This document shows, piece after piece, positions 49,050 to 58,111 of a stretch of DNA of 64,000 bases (position 1 is the first letter of the stretch; every line of letters starts with the position of its first letter). The notes beneath the pieces were generated by a model, which was given only the letters and a program-made list of their open reading frames with translations, had not been told where the DNA came from and searched no databases. The DNA lies in the NCBI RefSeq assembly GCF_034008635.1, contig NZ_CP125378.1, forward strand, positions 2,346,001 through 2,410,000, in the 5' to 3' direction. The stretch is from Pseudomonas sp. P8_229. Lineage in GTDB: Bacteria; Pseudomonadota; Gammaproteobacteria; Pseudomonadales; Pseudomonadaceae. The translations under genes and the position numbers were made by a program.

Positions 49050-50090
49050 ATGACCGACAAGAGCCAACAATTCGCCAGCGACAACTACTCCGGTATCTGC
49101 CCTGAAGCCTGGGCTGCGATGGAACAGGCCAACCACGGCCACCAGCGCGCTTATGGCGACGATGAATGGACCGCACGCGCGGCCGACCATTTCCGCAAAC
49201 TGTTCGAAACCGACTGCGAAGTGTTCTTCGCCTTCAACGGCACCGCCGCCAACTCCCTGGCGCTGTCGTCGCTGTGCCAGAGTTACCACAGCGTGATCTG
49301 CTCGGAAACCGCCCACGTCGAAACCGACGAATGCGGCGCTCCGGAATTCTTCTCCAACGGTTCGAAACTGCTGATCGCCGGCACTGAAAACGGCAAGATC
49401 ACCCCGCAGTCGATCCGCGAAGTCGCCCTCAAGCGTCAGGACATTCACTACCCGAAACCGCGCGTTGTAACGCTGACTCAAGCCACCGAAGTCGGCAGCG
49501 TCTACACCCCGGAAGAAGTCCGCGCCATCAGCGCCACCTGCAAGGAACTGGGCCTGCACCTGCACATGGACGGCGCGCGTTTCTCCAACGCCTGCGCCTT
49601 CCTCGGCTGCTCGCCGGCAGATCTGACCTGGAAGGCCGGTGTTGACGTGCTGTGTTTCGGCGGCACGAAAAACGGTATGGCCGTGGGTGAAGCGATCCTG
49701 TTCTTCAACCACAAACTGGCGGAAGACTTCGATTACCGCTGCAAACAGGCCGGGCAACTGGCGTCGAAAATGCGCTTCCTCTCGGCACCGTGGGTCGGCA
49801 TCCTCGAAAACGATGCCTGGCTCAAATACGCCCGTCACGCCAACCACTGCGCGCAACTGCTGGCCGAGCTGGTCAGCGACATTCCGGGCGTGGAGCTGAT
49901 GTTCCCGGTGCAGGCCAACGGCGTGTTCCTGCAACTGTCGGAGCCGGCGATCGCCGCGCTGACCGCGAAGAACTGGCGCTTCTACACCTTCATCGGCAAG
50001 GGCGGCGCGCGCTTCATGTGCTCCTGGGACACCGAAGAAGAACGCGTCCGCGAACTGGCCCGCGACATCCGCGAAGTCATGTCCGCCTGA
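49050..50090 (+). CDS. ltaA: Low-specificity L-threonine aldolase
   Basis: 346 residues from ATG 49050. PLP enzyme cleaving threonine and allo-threonine to glycine and acetaldehyde. PLP lysine K207 in VLCFGGTKNGMAVG, HMDGARFSNA supplies the Asp/Arg contacts, and ETAHVETDECGAPEF the ring-stacking His. Feeds glycine into the same serine/C1 pool as the neighbouring genes. PAO1 equivalent PA5413. Confidence 0.93.
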   Translation: MTDKSQQFASDNYSGICPEAWAAMEQANHGHQRAYGDDEWTARAADHFRKLFETDCEVFFAFNGTAANSLALSSLCQSYHSVICSETAHVETDECGAPEFFSNGSKLLIAGTENGKITPQSIREVALKRQDIHYPKPRVVTLTQATEVGSVYTPEEVRAISATCKELGLHLHMDGARFSNACAFLGCSPADLTWKAGVDVLCFGGTKNGMAVGEAILFFNHKLAEDFDYRCKQAGQLASKMRFLSAPWVGILENDAWLKYARHANHCAQLLAELVSDIPGVELMFPVQANGVFLQLSEPAIAALTAKNWRFYTFIGKGGARFMCSWDTEEERVRELARDIREVMSA

Positions 50091-50107
50091 CCTCCCGCCA
50101 CCGCACT

Positions 50108-50232
50108 GATCATTCCCACGCTCCGCGTGGGAATGCCTCCCGGGACGCTCCGCGTTCCAGCCCCAGATGCTAAACACCGCTATGACGCAGAGCGTCAGTG
50201 GCTGCATTCCCACGCAGAGCGTGGGAATGATC
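50108..50232. repeat. REP cluster, flavour D (RAYT-linked)
   Basis: GATCATTCCCACGCTCCGCGTGGGAATG and inverted copy around a longer, diverged core. Left part of the 304-bp gap between ltaA and the RAYT. Confidence 0.9.
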
Positions 50233-50307
50233 TTCGGCCGGGAATGACTTTTCCCACCGCAAGACCAGACTTCTCTTCTAGCGCGATCTCTTCGCCCGCC
50301 TCACCCT

Positions 50308-50359
50308 GATCGTTCCCACGCTCCGCGTGGTAACGCATCCCGGGACGCTCCGCGTTCCA
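50308..50359. repeat. Single REP half-unit, flavour D, left of RAYT
   Basis: GATCGTTCCCACGCTCCGCGTGG followed by GGGACGCTCCGCGTTCC, 36 bp before the RAYT start. Confidence 0.88.
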
Positions 50360-50394
50360 TCTCCAATGCACCGCAAGATTCAAGGAAGAATCCC

Positions 50395-50928
50395 ATGGGC
50401 CGCAGCCGCTACACCATTACCGAAACCGACAAACCGCATTTTCTGACCTGTACGATCATGGAATGGTTACCGCTGTTCATCCGCCCATACATCGTCGACC
50501 ACCTGCTCAACTGCTGGCGTTATCAACAGACTCATCACGATCTGAAACTGTACGGCTACGTGATCCTGGAAAACCATCTTCACTTCGTCGCCCAGGCACC
50601 CGACCTGAGCAAATGCCTCAGTCAGTTCAAATCTTTCACCGCTCGACAGATTATTGATGACCTGCAAAGCAAAGGCGCTGATAAAGCACTGCAACGGCTT
50701 CGCTTCAGCAAACGCGCACACAAACAGGATCGGGTGTACCAGCTGTGGCAGGAAGGCTCCCACGCAGAGATGGTTTACAGCGAATCGGTCATGCGACAGA
50801 AGCTTGAATACATTCACAACAACCCGGTCAAACGTGGGTATGTGGATTTGCCGGAGCATTGGCGTTATTCGAGCGCAAGCAACTACGTGGGAATGCCGGG
50901 ACTGATTGAGGTTCAGTGCTGGTACTGA
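50395..50928 (+). CDS. REP-associated tyrosine transposase (RAYT)
   Basis: 177 residues. Y1-transposase family related to IS200/IS605 TnpA: HUH metal-binding motif is H61-L-H63 in LENHLHFVAQ, and the likely catalytic Tyr is Y139 in KLEYIHNNPVKRGYV. It is single copy, with no terminal IS structure, and is flanked by flavour D REP half-units in opposite orientation (50308-50359 and 50932-50982). This is the standard REPtron arrangement in which a host-domesticated RAYT mobilises its own REP family; five further flavour D elements lie in this window. Confidence 0.9.
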   Translation: MGRSRYTITETDKPHFLTCTIMEWLPLFIRPYIVDHLLNCWRYQQTHHDLKLYGYVILENHLHFVAQAPDLSKCLSQFKSFTARQIIDDLQSKGADKALQRLRFSKRAHKQDRVYQLWQEGSHAEMVYSESVMRQKLEYIHNNPVKRGYVDLPEHWRYSSASNYVGMPGLIEVQCWY

Positions 50929-50931
50929 TAA

Positions 50932-50982
50932 GGGACGCTGAGCGTCCCGGGCTGCATTCCCACGCGGAGCGTGGGAACGATC
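50932..50982. repeat. Single REP half-unit, flavour D, right of RAYT
   Basis: GGGACGCTGAGCGTCCC then CATTCCCACGCGGAGCGTGG, ending in GATC; inverted relative to the left unit. It begins 4 bp after the RAYT stop. Confidence 0.88.
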
Positions 50983-51068
50983 AATGGCGGAGACAGTGTT
51001 ACCTGATCCGCTTGGTCTACATTGTCTGTCGAGCCTCCGCTCACATAACAATAAGCAGGAGCATCGGC

Positions 51069-51893
51069 ATGTCGTTACAAGGCAAAACCCTGTTCATCAC
51101 CGGCGCCAGCCGTGGCATCGGCCGTGAGATTGCGCTGCGGGCCGCCAGGGACGGGGCCAATATCGTCATTGCGGCGAAGAGCGCCGAAGCCCATCCGAAA
51201 TTACCCGGCACCATCCACAGCGTCGCCGCCGAAGTCAAAGCGGCGGGCGGCCAAGCGTTGGCATTGCAACTGGACGTGCGTGATGAAGACGCCGTGCGCC
51301 AGGCACTCGCGCAAGCCAACGAACATTTCGGCGGTATCGATGCACTGGTGAACAACGCCGGAGCGATCAAACTGACCGGCGTGCAACACATCGAACTCAA
51401 GCGTTTCGACCTGATGCACCAGATCAACACCCGCGCCGTGCTGCTGTGCAGCCAGGCTGCCCTGCCCTATCTGAAAAAATCCGCCGGGCACATTCTCAAC
51501 CTGTCGCCGCCGCTGAACCTGGCGAGCAAGTGGTTTGCGCAATACAGCCCCTACACCGTGACCAAGTACGGCATGAGCATGCTGACAGTAGGCATGAGCG
51601 AGGAATTCGCCAGTTACGGGATCAGCGTCAATTCGCTGTGGCCGCAGACGATGATTGCCACGGCGGCGATCGAGTTTCAGCTGGGTAATCGCGAGTCGTT
51701 CAAGCATGCGCGCCTGCCTGCGATCATGGCGGATGCGGCGCATGTGATTTTGAATAGCGGCCAGCGGCAGATCACTGGGCGGCTGTTGATAGATGAGGAA
51801 GTTTTGCGCGAAAGCGGCGTGACTGAGTTCGATCAGTACCGCTTTGAACCGGGCAGCAACGCCGCTCTGATGCCCGACCTGTTCGTCGATTGA
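51069..51893 (+). CDS. SDR-family oxidoreductase (HSDL2-like)
   Basis: 274 residues from ATG 51069. NAD(P)-binding TGASRGIGREIAL (residues 11-23), NNAGAIKLT, and an active-site region with YTVTKYGMSML (YxxxK). The usual catalytic Ser segment reads LNLSPPLNLASKW, as in hydroxysteroid-dehydrogenase-like protein 2 relatives. Substrate unknown; peroxisomal HSDL2 homologues are linked to lipids. Confidence 0.82.
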   Translation: MSLQGKTLFITGASRGIGREIALRAARDGANIVIAAKSAEAHPKLPGTIHSVAAEVKAAGGQALALQLDVRDEDAVRQALAQANEHFGGIDALVNNAGAIKLTGVQHIELKRFDLMHQINTRAVLLCSQAALPYLKKSAGHILNLSPPLNLASKWFAQYSPYTVTKYGMSMLTVGMSEEFASYGISVNSLWPQTMIATAAIEFQLGNRESFKHARLPAIMADAAHVILNSGQRQITGRLLIDEEVLRESGVTEFDQYRFEPGSNAALMPDLFVD

Positions 51894-51905
51894 AATACCT
51901 TACCC

Positions 51906-51996
51906 TGTAGGAGTGAGCCTGCTCGCGATGAGGCCGGAACATTCAACGAAGATGTTGACTGATCTAACGCTATCGCGAGCAGGCTCACTCCTACAA
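51906..51996. repeat. REP pair (BIME), flavour A
   Basis: GTAGGAGTGAGCCTGCTCGCGATGAGG, spacer with TTCAACGAAGATGTTGACTGA, inverted unit. Between SDR and gbcB, convergent. Confidence 0.9.
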
Positions 51997-52013
51997 GGGA
52001 ATTGAGGCGCCTG

Positions 52014-53114
52014 TCAGAATTCGATGCGCACGTCGCCTTTAGGCACGCTGCAGCAAGACAGAATGTACCCCTCGGCCTCGTCGTCCTCGGTAATCCCGCC
52101 GTTGTGCTCCATCTCCACTTCGCCGCCCAGTTTCATCACCTTGCACGTGCCGCAAATCCCCATGCCGCAGGCTTTCGGAATCATCAGGCCAAGCTTGGCT
52201 GCCGCCGCATGCACGGTCTCACCTGGGGCCACGCGGATGCTCTTGCCGGAGGCGGTGAATTCCACCTGATGCAGATCCGCCGCGTCGATTTCCGGCGCAT
52301 CGGCGGCCTGCTCGGCTTGTTCCACCGCATCGGCGCGGGCTTCCGGTGGCGTGGCGCCGAAGGATTCCTCGTGGTAGCGGCTCATGTCGTAACCGGCGAC
52401 TTCGAGCAGGCGCTTGACCGCGTTCATGTACGGCGTAGGGCCGCAGCAGAACACTTCGCGCTCGAGGAAGTCCGGCACCATCAATTCGAGCATCTTGTGA
52501 TTGAGGTAGCCGCGATAGCCGGCCCACGGCTCGCCCAGCCCGTGTTTCTCGCAGATCAGGTGCAGGCTGAAGTTGTCGATCCGCGACGCCATGTGTTCCA
52601 GTTCGCGGTGATAAATGATGTCTTTCGGCGAGCGCGCGCTGTGGATAAAGGTCATGTCGACGTTGGCGTTGGTGTCGTAGAACCAGCGCGCCATCGACAT
52701 GCACGGCGTGATGCCGACGCCGCCGCTCAGATAGAGCACTTTCGGACTGGGGAAATCGATGGCATTGAACAGCCCGACCGGCCCGTGTACCGCCAGCTCC
52801 TGCCCTTCATGAAGGGTGTCGTGCAACCAGTTGGAAACCTTGCCGCCCGGCACGCGCTTGATGGTCACCGAGAAGCTGTAGGGCACCGACGGCGAACTGG
52901 AAATGGTGTACGAACGCATGATCGGCTGGCCTTCGATCTCCAGCTCCAGGGTCACGAACTGCCCGGGCTTGAAGAAGAACAGGATCGGCTGGTCGGCCAT
53001 GAAGCAGAAGGTGCGCACGTCCCAGGTTTCCTGGATGACTTTGACGCACCGGACGATGTGTCGGCCATTGGCCCAGGTCTGGGTGGTGACCGGATTCAGG
53101 AAGCTGTTGGACAT
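52014..53114 (-). CDS. gbcB: Glycine betaine monooxygenase reductase component
   Basis: 366 residues from ATG 53114 (MSNSFLNPVTTQTW). FAD domain (RSYTISSSPS), NAD domain (LYLSGGVGITPCMSMA, VFCCGPTPYMNAVK), and a C-terminal plant-type [2Fe-2S] domain with CGMGICGTC and a final Cys in ILSCC. Passes NADH electrons to GbcA. Divergent from gbcA across 296 bp. Confidence 0.94.
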   Translation of the reverse strand: MSNSFLNPVTTQTWANGRHIVRCVKVIQETWDVRTFCFMADQPILFFFKPGQFVTLELEIEGQPIMRSYTISSSPSVPYSFSVTIKRVPGGKVSNWLHDTLHEGQELAVHGPVGLFNAIDFPSPKVLYLSGGVGITPCMSMARWFYDTNANVDMTFIHSARSPKDIIYHRELEHMASRIDNFSLHLICEKHGLGEPWAGYRGYLNHKMLELMVPDFLEREVFCCGPTPYMNAVKRLLEVAGYDMSRYHEESFGATPPEARADAVEQAEQAADAPEIDAADLHQVEFTASGKSIRVAPGETVHAAAAKLGLMIPKACGMGICGTCKVMKLGGEVEMEHNGGITEDDEAEGYILSCCSVPKGDVRIEF

Positions 53115-53185
53115 GCTGTTCTCCACGGCCGACTGTCGGCCTTCATGTGGCGATTCTGCGTATAGCGCAGACCGTCCGTTTACCT

Positions 53186-53214
53186 ATCCGCGACATCGGC
53201 ATACTTATCGCGAC
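53186..53214. promoter_or_regulatory. Direct repeats in the gbcA-gbcB intergenic region
   Basis: ATCCGCGAC (53186-53194) and TATCGCGAC (53206-53214) are 20 bp apart, two helical turns, as expected for an AraC-family activator site. GbdR, an AraC-type regulator, controls this locus in P. aeruginosa; assignment to GbdR is inference. Confidence 0.4.
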
Positions 53215-53410
53215 CAGCCCCCAATCACCGGGGGTTGCGCGTCGGGAACAGATTGCACCATGTCGCCCATGGATAAGGTTCCGCCCAGCGCCGGCCCCAC
53301 ACTCGCCTCACACCAAGACGAATTCTTTACACCTTGCGTAGCAACCGTTAGCAGCACACCTGATCAGCCACTTTTCGCCGGCCACGCAGATGGCCATGAG
53401 GATCACATCG

Positions 53411-54706
53411 ATGGACGTCACCGCAAAAATCAGCCTGGGCGATCCGCTGGAACCCGCACGCAAGGCCACCGCACAAATGCTCCAGGAGCGCGAGCGCACG
53501 TTTTCGCTGCCGCAACCGTTCTACAGCGACGAGCGGTTGTTCGATATCGACATGCAGGAGATCTTCCAGAAAGAGTGGTTGATCGCCGGCATGACCTGCG
53601 AGATCCCGGCCAAAGGCAACTACCTGACGCTGCAGATCGGCAAGAACCCGATCATCGTCATCCGTGGCGCCGAAGGCGTGGTGCATGCGTTTCACAACGT
53701 CTGCCGCCACCGTGGCTCGCGTCTGTGCACCAGTGAAAAAGGCAAGGTCGCCAAACTGGTCTGCCACTACCACCAGTGGACGTACGAGCTGGACGGTCGC
53801 CTGCTGTTCGCCGGCACCGAAATGGGTGCCGACTTCGACATGAAGCAGTACGGCCTGAAACCGGTGCACGTGAAGACCGCCGGCGGCTACATCTTCATCA
53901 GCCTGGCCGAGAACCCGCCGGCCATCGATGACTTCCTGTCGACGCTGAACCACTACATGGAACCGTACGACATGGAGAACACCAAGGTGGCGATCACCAC
54001 CACCTTGATGGAAAAGGCCAACTGGAAACTGGTGCTGGAAAACAACCGCGAGTGCTACCACTGCAACGCGTCGCACCCGGAACTGCTGAAAACCCTGCTG
54101 GAATGGGACGACGTCACCGACCCGCGCGCCGATCAGGCGTTCAAGGATCACGTCGCCGCCTCCGCCGCCGCCTGGGAAGCCGAGAAGATCCCTTACGCCC
54201 ACGCCAGTTTCGGCCTGCGTAACCGTATCGTGCGCATGCCGCTGCTCAAGGGCACCGTGTCGATGACCCTCGACGGCAAACAGGGCTGCGCGAAACTGAT
54301 GGGCCGCATTAAAAACCCGGATCTGGGTTCGATGCGCATCCTGCACCTGCCGCACTCGTGGAACCACTGCATGGGCGACCACATCATCGTCTTCACCGTG
54401 TGGCCGATCAGCGCCCAGGAAACCATGGTCACCACCAAATGGCTGGTGCACAAGGACGCGGTCGAAGGTGTGGACTACGACGTCGAACGCATGCGCCAGG
54501 TATGGGACGCGACCAACGATCAGGACCGTCGACTGGCTGAAGAAAACCAGCGCGGGATCAACTCGACGGCTTACCAGCCTGGGCCGTACTCCAAGACCTA
54601 TGAATTTGGCGTGGTCAACTTCGTCGATTGGTACAGCGAGCGCTTGCTGAGCAACCTTGGCGCCGAGCCTGCGCCGTACCTCAAAGGTGTGCCTGTCCAA
54701 GGCTGA
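53411..54706 (+). CDS. gbcA: Glycine betaine monooxygenase, Rieske oxygenase component
   Basis: 431 residues from ATG 53411 (GAGGA 8 bp upstream). Rieske [2Fe-2S] ligands C98-x-H100 and C118-x2-H121 (CRHRG, CHYHQW). Mononuclear iron site starts at NNRECYHCNASHPE. Converts glycine betaine to dimethylglycine and formaldehyde. Works with GbcB and feeds the Dgc and Sox steps. Confidence 0.95.
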   Translation: MDVTAKISLGDPLEPARKATAQMLQERERTFSLPQPFYSDERLFDIDMQEIFQKEWLIAGMTCEIPAKGNYLTLQIGKNPIIVIRGAEGVVHAFHNVCRHRGSRLCTSEKGKVAKLVCHYHQWTYELDGRLLFAGTEMGADFDMKQYGLKPVHVKTAGGYIFISLAENPPAIDDFLSTLNHYMEPYDMENTKVAITTTLMEKANWKLVLENNRECYHCNASHPELLKTLLEWDDVTDPRADQAFKDHVAASAAAWEAEKIPYAHASFGLRNRIVRMPLLKGTVSMTLDGKQGCAKLMGRIKNPDLGSMRILHLPHSWNHCMGDHIIVFTVWPISAQETMVTTKWLVHKDAVEGVDYDVERMRQVWDATNDQDRRLAEENQRGINSTAYQPGPYSKTYEFGVVNFVDWYSERLLSNLGAEPAPYLKGVPVQG

Positions 54707-54718
54707 TGTCTTCTGCTT

Positions 54719-54826
54719 GATCGTTCCCACGCTCTGCGTGGGAATGCCTCAACGGACGCTCCGCGTTCGGCCTTTGGGACGCAGAGCGTCCCGGGCTGCA
54801 TTCCCACGCGGAGCGTGGGAACGATC
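54719..54826. repeat. REP cluster, flavour D (RAYT-linked)
   Basis: GATCGTTCCCACGCTCTGCGTGGGAATG, a hairpin core (GGACGCTCCGCGTTC / GGGACGCAGAGCGTCCC), and inverted right end CACGCGGAGCGTGGGAACGATC (in parts). Ends 10 bp before the metallophosphoesterase stop. Confidence 0.92.
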
Positions 54827-54835
54827 ATCACAGCA

Positions 54836-56080
54836 TCACTTCGATGACCACCTCACCGAGCCATCCTCGCCAATAAACTCCTCAAATATCTCCTCCCCCA
54901 CCAACCGGATCTTCGCGTACCCGTTCAACACCCGCAGCGGATACTCCGGATCCTTCGCATCCAGCGTCTCCGACCACAACACCCGCGAATGCCCGTCCAG
55001 CTCGCTGGCATTGCCATAGGGAATCGCCCCGTGCCCGGCACAGCGCGCATGCAGGCCGCCCTGTTGCGCATAGACGATGCCGTTGTGCAGATGCCCCCAA
55101 TACCAGTAATCCGGCTCGCGCCCCAACGCATCACACACCGGTTGATACAGCGCGGTCTTGTTGTGCCCGGTGATATCGAAGCCCTGATGGTGGCTGAGCA
55201 CCATGATTTTCTTGCGTTTCGGCAGGCCTTTCATCCACGCGATCTGCGGCTCGTTCAAGGTGCCGTCCATGTACAGGTTCATCACATCAGAGGCGTACGC
55301 CGAGTCCAGCCCGACTATCAGCCAGTCATCGTTGATCAAGGCAAAATAACTGGTGCCCTGCTGCCCCGGAAAACGCGCGGCCAGTTCTTTGAAATAGCCG
55401 TGGGCGCCGCTGTACATCTCATGGTTTGAATTGAGCGTGAACGAGCCGTGACTGCCCATCGGCCAGCCGGCCATGTCGACGTCCTCCTGCGAGTGGCTGC
55501 CGGCGTAATACACGTCGCCCAGATGAATGGTGAAATCTGCCTGCGCCAGTTGCATCTGGTTGGCGACTGACACCGCCGGCGCGTGGCTGTCGAACGGCCC
55601 GGTGCCCCAGTCGCCGGCAATCGCCAGGGTCACGTCGCGATCCATCTGCACCACGGCCGGGTCAGTGCCGAAGGTCGCGTGATGACGCAGGTTCTCGATC
55701 CATTTGAGCAGCGCCTCGCTCCACAGCAGATCGAGCAACTCCCACTTGCGACAGCCGAGCAGGCTGCCGTCCTGCAGCACCCGGGTCGCCAGTTGATCCG
55801 GAGATTGCGGCAACGGCGTGGCATTGCCGATACGCAGGATCGACAAGCCGTGGGACAGCTCCCAAGGCACCGCCGGTTCGTCGTCCGGCAGCTCGCCGTG
55901 CTTGAGCACGTACTGCGCCTGATCGTGACCGCGCTGGAGCAACTTGATGATGGCCTGAAACTCATCGGGTTCCAGTTCGCTGATGAGCTTCATCCAGGCC
56001 ATTTCCATGCGTGTGAACAAGCCGTGAATGCGCAGTTTGACCTTGTCGTACTCGTGTTCCCAATGACTGACCAGTGACAT
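54836..56080 (-). CDS. Calcineurin-like metallophosphoesterase
   Basis: 414 residues. The N-terminal 140 or so residues are helical with no known motif. The metallophosphoesterase domain then carries AGDWGTGPFDS (GDx), LGDVYYAG (GDxxY), NSNHEMYSG (GNHE-like), VLSHHQGFDI and YWGHLHNGIVY (GHxH), so the dinuclear metal site is complete. No signal peptide. About 25 bp separate its start from the stop of the cytochrome gene, so the two are probably co-transcribed. Substrate unknown. Confidence 0.85.
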   Translation of the reverse strand: MSLVSHWEHEYDKVKLRIHGLFTRMEMAWMKLISELEPDEFQAIIKLLQRGHDQAQYVLKHGELPDDEPAVPWELSHGLSILRIGNATPLPQSPDQLATRVLQDGSLLGCRKWELLDLLWSEALLKWIENLRHHATFGTDPAVVQMDRDVTLAIAGDWGTGPFDSHAPAVSVANQMQLAQADFTIHLGDVYYAGSHSQEDVDMAGWPMGSHGSFTLNSNHEMYSGAHGYFKELAARFPGQQGTSYFALINDDWLIVGLDSAYASDVMNLYMDGTLNEPQIAWMKGLPKRKKIMVLSHHQGFDITGHNKTALYQPVCDALGREPDYWYWGHLHNGIVYAQQGGLHARCAGHGAIPYGNASELDGHSRVLWSETLDAKDPEYPLRVLNGYAKIRLVGEEIFEEFIGEDGSVRWSSK

Positions 56081-56105
56081 GGCGTAATCCTCTATCCGTA
56101 AGGGC

Positions 56106-57974
56106 TCACAGGGTTTTCATGAATTCGATCAGCGCACGCTTGTCGTCGTCCGACAGTTGCGTGCCATACAGGTGACCGGTGTTGTGGTTGCCCTCCAGTC
56201 GGGTGTCGTACTTGAAGTCGGCCGAGGCCTTGGCCTGGGCACCCGTGGTGACGAAACCGACGTTGACCGGGTCGTAGACGTCGGAACCGGTGATGAACAC
56301 CACCGGACGTTTTTCCGGCGGTTGCAGCAGGTCCCACAGGGTCGGCACCGAACCGTTGTGCAGGTAAGGCGCGCGCAGCCAGACGCCATCAGTCGGCGTG
56401 TTGCTGTAGCTCTGGGTCTTGCGATACGCACCGAAGTCGAACGGTGGCTTCTTGAAGGTGTGGAACGCCGTCACCAGACCGGTGGTGAACGAGTCCAGCC
56501 GATGTGGATCAGTGCCCAGTTGATCGATGTTGGTGGTGACCTGCCCGGTGTCGGCACGCCCGAAGTCGTGGCAAGCGGCGCAGTTGGCTTCCCAGAGCGG
56601 TTTGCCCTGAGCGACTTTCGCCTGATCCAGTGCCCACGGCCACGCGGGAGCCTTGTGCCCGAGCAGCCAGTTGGTCACGCGGTTGAAGCTCGGCGGCAGC
56701 ACCGATTGCGGCGTCGCGCCCACGGCCATCGCGGCGGCGTAGTTGCGTTCGTGGATCTTGTTGTTATTGCCGTCCCAGTGCAGGTACATCGATTCCCGGG
56801 GTTTCTGGTTCCACACTTGCGGCAGGTCGACAGTGCCGATGGTCGAGTCATCCGGGAAGCCGAACACCACCATTTTCGTCGGGTTGAAGGTGTCGGTGCG
56901 ACCCGGCCCCTGTTGCGGCCGCAGTTTCTGCCAGGCGTAGGCCTGCTTCTGCTTGAGCAAGGCGCTTTTCGCCATCGGGATGATCAGGTAGCGGTTGTAG
57001 AGTTTTTCGAAAAAGCCCAGCTGGAATTTGCTGTTGATCGCCGCCATCACCGCATCGGTGGTGAATTTCGGATCACTGGCGCAATCGTAGGCGTACCACT
57101 GGAAGGCCTGCAGTTGCAGGGTATTGGCCGGCGCGCTCGGCACATTCACTGCAACGTCACTGGCATTGGCCCGATAGGAGCCGGTGTGGCACAGCGCGCA
57201 ATTCGGCTCGACGGTCGGATAGCCGATCTGCCGCTTGGCCATGCCGATCGGCAGGTCCTTGCCGTTCTCATAGAGGAAACCGAAGACTTCCCAGCCACCG
57301 GGTTTGGGCATTTTTTCTGGGCACATCTGCGGCAGCACGGCGAACAGGTAGTACGGAATCCGCGCTTCAATGCCCAGGCCGATGGCCGCGTATTTGTAGT
57401 GATCTTCGTCCGAGGCGTACGCCTGCTCCGGCACCACCCGCAGCATCTGGTACCAGGTCTCGTAACCGATGAAACCGAGCACTGCCAGCACCACCAGCGT
57501 CCCGACCTTGAAACCGTGGCTCTGCCATTGCCGCTTCCACGCCACGCGCCATTCGCGCCAGCCATCGCAGAGCATCGCCCATGGCCTGTTCGCAGGCGTG
57601 GTACCGAGGTACAGCAAAATGCCGAGGATCAAAAAGAAGCTCAGATCACCCATCAACATTGGCACGAACACCGCGCCCTGGATGCTGGTATTGATCAGGT
57701 AGATCCAGAACACCACGGCAATCAGCCGCGTCAGTACGCACAGCCAGGAATGCACCACATAGCGCGGCGCGTTGAAGCCCGACGGCATGTAAAACACGCT
57801 GATGCCCACCAGCAGCATCCCGGCGTTTTCCAGCCATGGGTCGGAGAGTTGTGGCGGCAGACCGACCACCGATGTCAGCAACCCCGGCGCAAACAACGCA
57901 GGGATCGCGAACACCATGTTCATCGCAATGCCGATCCAGATGAAGCGTTGAAACCAGCGGATGTAGCTGTCCAT
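56106..57974 (-). CDS. Membrane-anchored dihaem cytochrome c
   Basis: 622 residues from ATG 57974 (AAGGA 10 bp upstream); ATG 57983 would add three residues. The first 130 residues give four helices (DoxX-like), a fifth lies near 157-172, and the remainder is a large periplasmic region with two haem c sites, CALCH (259-263) and CAACH (465-469). RAPYLHNGSVPTLWDLL near the C terminus is the cytochrome-peroxidase-like segment with a distal Met/His surrounding. Likely electron acceptor for a dehydrogenase, and the GMC enzyme encoded upstream is the obvious partner. Confidence 0.85.
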   Translation of the reverse strand: MDSYIRWFQRFIWIGIAMNMVFAIPALFAPGLLTSVVGLPPQLSDPWLENAGMLLVGISVFYMPSGFNAPRYVVHSWLCVLTRLIAVVFWIYLINTSIQGAVFVPMLMGDLSFFLILGILLYLGTTPANRPWAMLCDGWREWRVAWKRQWQSHGFKVGTLVVLAVLGFIGYETWYQMLRVVPEQAYASDEDHYKYAAIGLGIEARIPYYLFAVLPQMCPEKMPKPGGWEVFGFLYENGKDLPIGMAKRQIGYPTVEPNCALCHTGSYRANASDVAVNVPSAPANTLQLQAFQWYAYDCASDPKFTTDAVMAAINSKFQLGFFEKLYNRYLIIPMAKSALLKQKQAYAWQKLRPQQGPGRTDTFNPTKMVVFGFPDDSTIGTVDLPQVWNQKPRESMYLHWDGNNNKIHERNYAAAMAVGATPQSVLPPSFNRVTNWLLGHKAPAWPWALDQAKVAQGKPLWEANCAACHDFGRADTGQVTTNIDQLGTDPHRLDSFTTGLVTAFHTFKKPPFDFGAYRKTQSYSNTPTDGVWLRAPYLHNGSVPTLWDLLQPPEKRPVVFITGSDVYDPVNVGFVTTGAQAKASADFKYDTRLEGNHNTGHLYGTQLSDDDKRALIEFMKTL

Positions 57975-58022
57975 GTCATCCATTTCCTTGTGTAGACCTG
58001 AGAGATGTAGTGCCAGATACAC

Positions 58023-58094
58023 CGCTTTCGCGAGCAGGCTCGCTCCTACAGGGAGTACGCATTCCAATGTAGGAGTGAGCCTGCTCGCGATGCA
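58023..58094. repeat. REP pair, hybrid A/B, short spacer
   Basis: TTCGCGAGCAGGCTCGCTCCTACA, linker GGGAGTACGCATTCCAA, then TGTAGGAGTGAGCCTGCTCGCGAT. Sits between the cytochrome and the GMC-hydrolase gene. Confidence 0.88.
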
Positions 58095-58111
58095 GGCGAC
58101 TCGGTTTCAAG

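Noticed and set aside
9689..58094. Regularly recurring GAGCCTGCTCGCGA-type repeats as a CRISPR array
   Set aside because: They are dispersed, paired in inverted orientation and lie only between genes; no clustered direct repeats or cas genes.
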